This document shows positions 62,481 through 64,000 of a DNA stretch of 64,000 bases, piece after piece. The notes beneath the pieces are model-generated. The model was not told the DNA's origin. It made no database searches and saw only the letters and a list, made by a program, of their open reading frames with translations. Location: NCBI GenBank assembly GCA_964566055.1, contig CAZMHI010000001.1, positions 62,001-126,000 on the forward strand, written 5' to 3'. This DNA is from TMED23 sp964566055. Its GTDB lineage: Bacteria > Pseudomonadota > Alphaproteobacteria > Rhodospirillales > UBA2165. The position numbers and the translations under genes are program-made. How positions within the stretch are numbered: position 1 is the first letter of the stretch; each line of letters opens with the position of its first letter.

Positions 62481-63392
62481 ATGAACAGCACCATGAAACA
62501 TCGTATGAATTTTCAAGACTGGTCGCTGTTGCTGGCCTGCTCATTTCTCTGGGGCGGCTCGTTCTTTTTTATCGAAGTTGCCTTGCGCGGCCTGCCACCT
62601 TTCACCCTGGTATTTTTAAGGGTCGGATTGGCGGCGATTGCATTGTTGATTGCCGCCAAGTTTTTAAAAATCCAATTCCCGAAATCAAAAACCATAATCC
62701 TGGCTTTTATCTTTGTCGGCCTGACCAACAACGCCGTGCCGTTCACACTGATCACTTTAGGTCAAACTCAAATATCGAGCGGTCTTGCCTCGATCTTTAA
62801 TGCCACCATGCCGATCTGGACGGTGATTATTGCCCATCTCTGGACCAGCGATGAAAAACTAACGCTCAATCGCGGCCTTGGCGTTGCACTCGGATTTTTA
62901 GGCGTTGGCGTAATGATGGGCTTGGACGCTTTCGAAGAAGTAAACGGTACCCTAGCAGGGCAATTCGCTATCCTGGGCGCAACATTCTCCTATGGCATTG
63001 CAGCAGTGTTCGCCCGCCGTTTCAAAGCTTGGGGCGTGCCACCGATGGCCATCGCCACCGGGCAGCTCTGTTCTGCCAGCATCCTGATGCTGCCCTTGGT
63101 CTTGATCATTGATCAGCCTTGGACCATTCCGCTCCCGGAGCTAGACGTTTGGGCGGCGATATTCGGTATTGCGCTCTTATCCACGGCGCTGACTTATCAC
63201 CTTTATTTCAAATTTCTGGCATCCGCCGGGGCGACCAATGTCTCACTGGTGACACTATTAGTGCCGGTAAATGCAATATTACTTGGTGTTTTTGTGCTGA
63301 ATGAAAGCCTGGAGCTTAAACATTTGCTCGGCATGGCCATCATCGCCCTCGGCCTTTTAGCCATTGATGGGCGCTTGTTGAAACGAAATTAA
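62481..63392 (+). CDS. EamA/DMT family transporter
   Basis: A ten-helix membrane protein of about 303 residues from ATG 62481 (ATG 62493 or 62505 are alternatives; the frame reaches 62409 with a TTG). Features include SFLWGGSFFFIEVALRGLPPFTLVFLRVGLAAIALL and a second repeat with FSYGIAAVFARRFK. Substrate unknown. It overlaps the lysS stop by four bases on the opposite strand. Confidence 0.88.
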   Translation: MNSTMKHRMNFQDWSLLLACSFLWGGSFFFIEVALRGLPPFTLVFLRVGLAAIALLIAAKFLKIQFPKSKTIILAFIFVGLTNNAVPFTLITLGQTQISSGLASIFNATMPIWTVIIAHLWTSDEKLTLNRGLGVALGFLGVGVMMGLDAFEEVNGTLAGQFAILGATFSYGIAAVFARRFKAWGVPPMAIATGQLCSASILMLPLVLIIDQPWTIPLPELDVWAAIFGIALLSTALTYHLYFKFLASAGATNVSLVTLLVPVNAILLGVFVLNESLELKHLLGMAIIALGLLAIDGRLLKRN

Positions 63393-64000
63393 CCCAAACT
63401 TTCCCCATCAAGCACTTTTTGGATCAAGGCTTTGGTTTCGCCCAAACCATACAGTGCGATGAAAGAACCCATACGGGGGCCGGTCGATTGGCCGAGCAAA
63501 ATCTCATAGAGGCATTTAAACCAGGCTTTGAGGTCTTCAAAGTCATGGCGTTTGCCGACTTCATATACTTCGGTTTGAATATCCGAGCCTTCCGAGCCCT
63601 CCGGCAATGTGCCGAGCGTTTTAAGTAAATCTTCCAGGGCCGCGCGCTCCATATCATCCGGCGCGCGGTATTGTTTGTTGGGCTTAATAAAGTCCTGGAA
63701 GTAATTGACGGCATATTCGGTCAGCTTATCCAAAGTCGGGGCGTTTTCCGGCGTCGCTTCCGGCACATAGCGGGAAATAAAATGCCACAACACGGCTTTA
63801 TCTTCGGTGTTCACAACGCTCGCGAGATTAAGCAGAATATTATACGAGATATGGGCATCTTCGGATGGTGGCGTACCGCCATGAATATGAAACGCCGGAT
63901 TGCTTAATTGAGTTTTGGCATCCTGTTCCGGATATTTCGAGACATGCTGGAGATACTCATCAACATTTTTGGGAATGACATCAAAGAACAGCCGTTTCGC
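63389..64000 (-). CDS. lysS: Class I lysyl-tRNA synthetase, C-terminal part (partial)
   Basis: The open frame continues to the window edge and holds 203 codons plus the stop. The sequence AKRLFFDVIPKNVDEYLQHV at the beginning and the region AVNYFQDFIKPNKQYRAP through FIALYGLGETKALIQKVLDG near the stop match the C-terminal part of class I LysRS (the archaeal-type synthetase found also in many Alphaproteobacteria), not the common class II LysS. The catalytic HIGH and KMSKS motifs lie outside the window. A GTG at 63814 has no support as a start. Confidence 0.9.
   Translation of the reverse strand, partial: AKRLFFDVIPKNVDEYLQHVSKYPEQDAKTQLSNPAFHIHGGTPPSEDAHISYNILLNLASVVNTEDKAVLWHFISRYVPEATPENAPTLDKLTEYAVNYFQDFIKPNKQYRAPDDMERAALEDLLKTLGTLPEGSEGSDIQTEVYEVGKRHDFEDLKAWFKCLYEILLGQSTGPRMGSFIALYGLGETKALIQKVLDGESLG

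Noticed and set aside
1..64000. CRISPR arrays, insertion sequences, integrases, toxin-antitoxin pairs and rRNA genes
   Set aside because: No regular spaced repeats, transposase or integrase motifs, or rRNA sequences were seen anywhere in the window.

Overview
The window reads as a compact, gene-dense chromosome segment of an aerobic alphaproteobacterium. Supporting this are an aa3-type cytochrome c oxidase locus (coxB-coxA-ctaG-coxC), a Coq7 ubiquinone hydroxylase, a class I lysyl-tRNA synthetase, a BamF-type lipoprotein and a short glucose-6-phosphate isomerase. TRAP, IclR, FAH-family and Rieske genes suggest a heterotroph that uses organic or aromatic acids, perhaps marine. I cannot name a genus. 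I found no insertion sequence, prophage, CRISPR array or rRNA operon. Many convergent genes overlap by a few bases.

Layout. 1-6.8 kb: the oxidase operon on the minus strand (coxC is cut by the window edge) diverges from a plus-strand group made of a 31-residue membrane peptide, a DUF420/CtaM-like protein, a divergent oxidase-subunit-I-like protein and ctaB. 6.9-11.6 kb: M32 carboxypeptidase, thrC, an M16 peptidase and a cysteine-rich protein. 11.7-14.8 kb: YqgE (minus) and a DsbD/ScsB-type protein (plus), with a nested dyad symmetry between them. 14.8-23.6 kb: a long minus-strand run holding a DMT transporter, coq7, dsbB, a YqaA-like protein, an isochorismatase-like hydrolase, an IclR regulator and a three-subunit molybdoenzyme with its own MoaD-like protein.

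23.6-25.8 kb: a regulatory stretch with a perfect AT-rich 24-bp inverted repeat, two GTGAT-N4-ATCAC sites, a receiver-domain protein, tRNA-Leu(CAA) and a secreted protein. 25.8-34.1 kb: a probable catabolic region with an amidohydrolase, a TRAP transporter, an FAH-family enzyme, a zinc-ribbon peptide, OsmC, an arylsulfotransferase-like protein and a Rieske oxygenase. 34.1-37.9 kb: a heterodimeric ABC exporter. 38-44.7 kb: a glycosyltransferase group (a GT2-like protein, GT61, a TPR-GT41 O-GlcNAc-transferase-like protein, a DMT transporter and a TPR-GT9-like protein). 44.7-64 kb: housekeeping genes, namely M23 peptidase, ribF-ileS-lspA-bamF, two M16 peptidases, pgi-mutL, rsmD/rluB/PuuD-like, tadA, an aminotransferase, an SMP-30 protein, a DMT transporter and the 3' part of class I lysS.

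The least conventional pieces are the oxidase-subunit-I paralogue that keeps some haem-type histidines but lacks the helix VII His-His pair, the molybdoenzyme without a Tat signal paired with a Gly-Gly-ending MoaD-like protein, and the operator-like symmetric sites at 12.5 kb and 23.7-25.1 kb. All functional assignments come from reading motifs; no database search was run.
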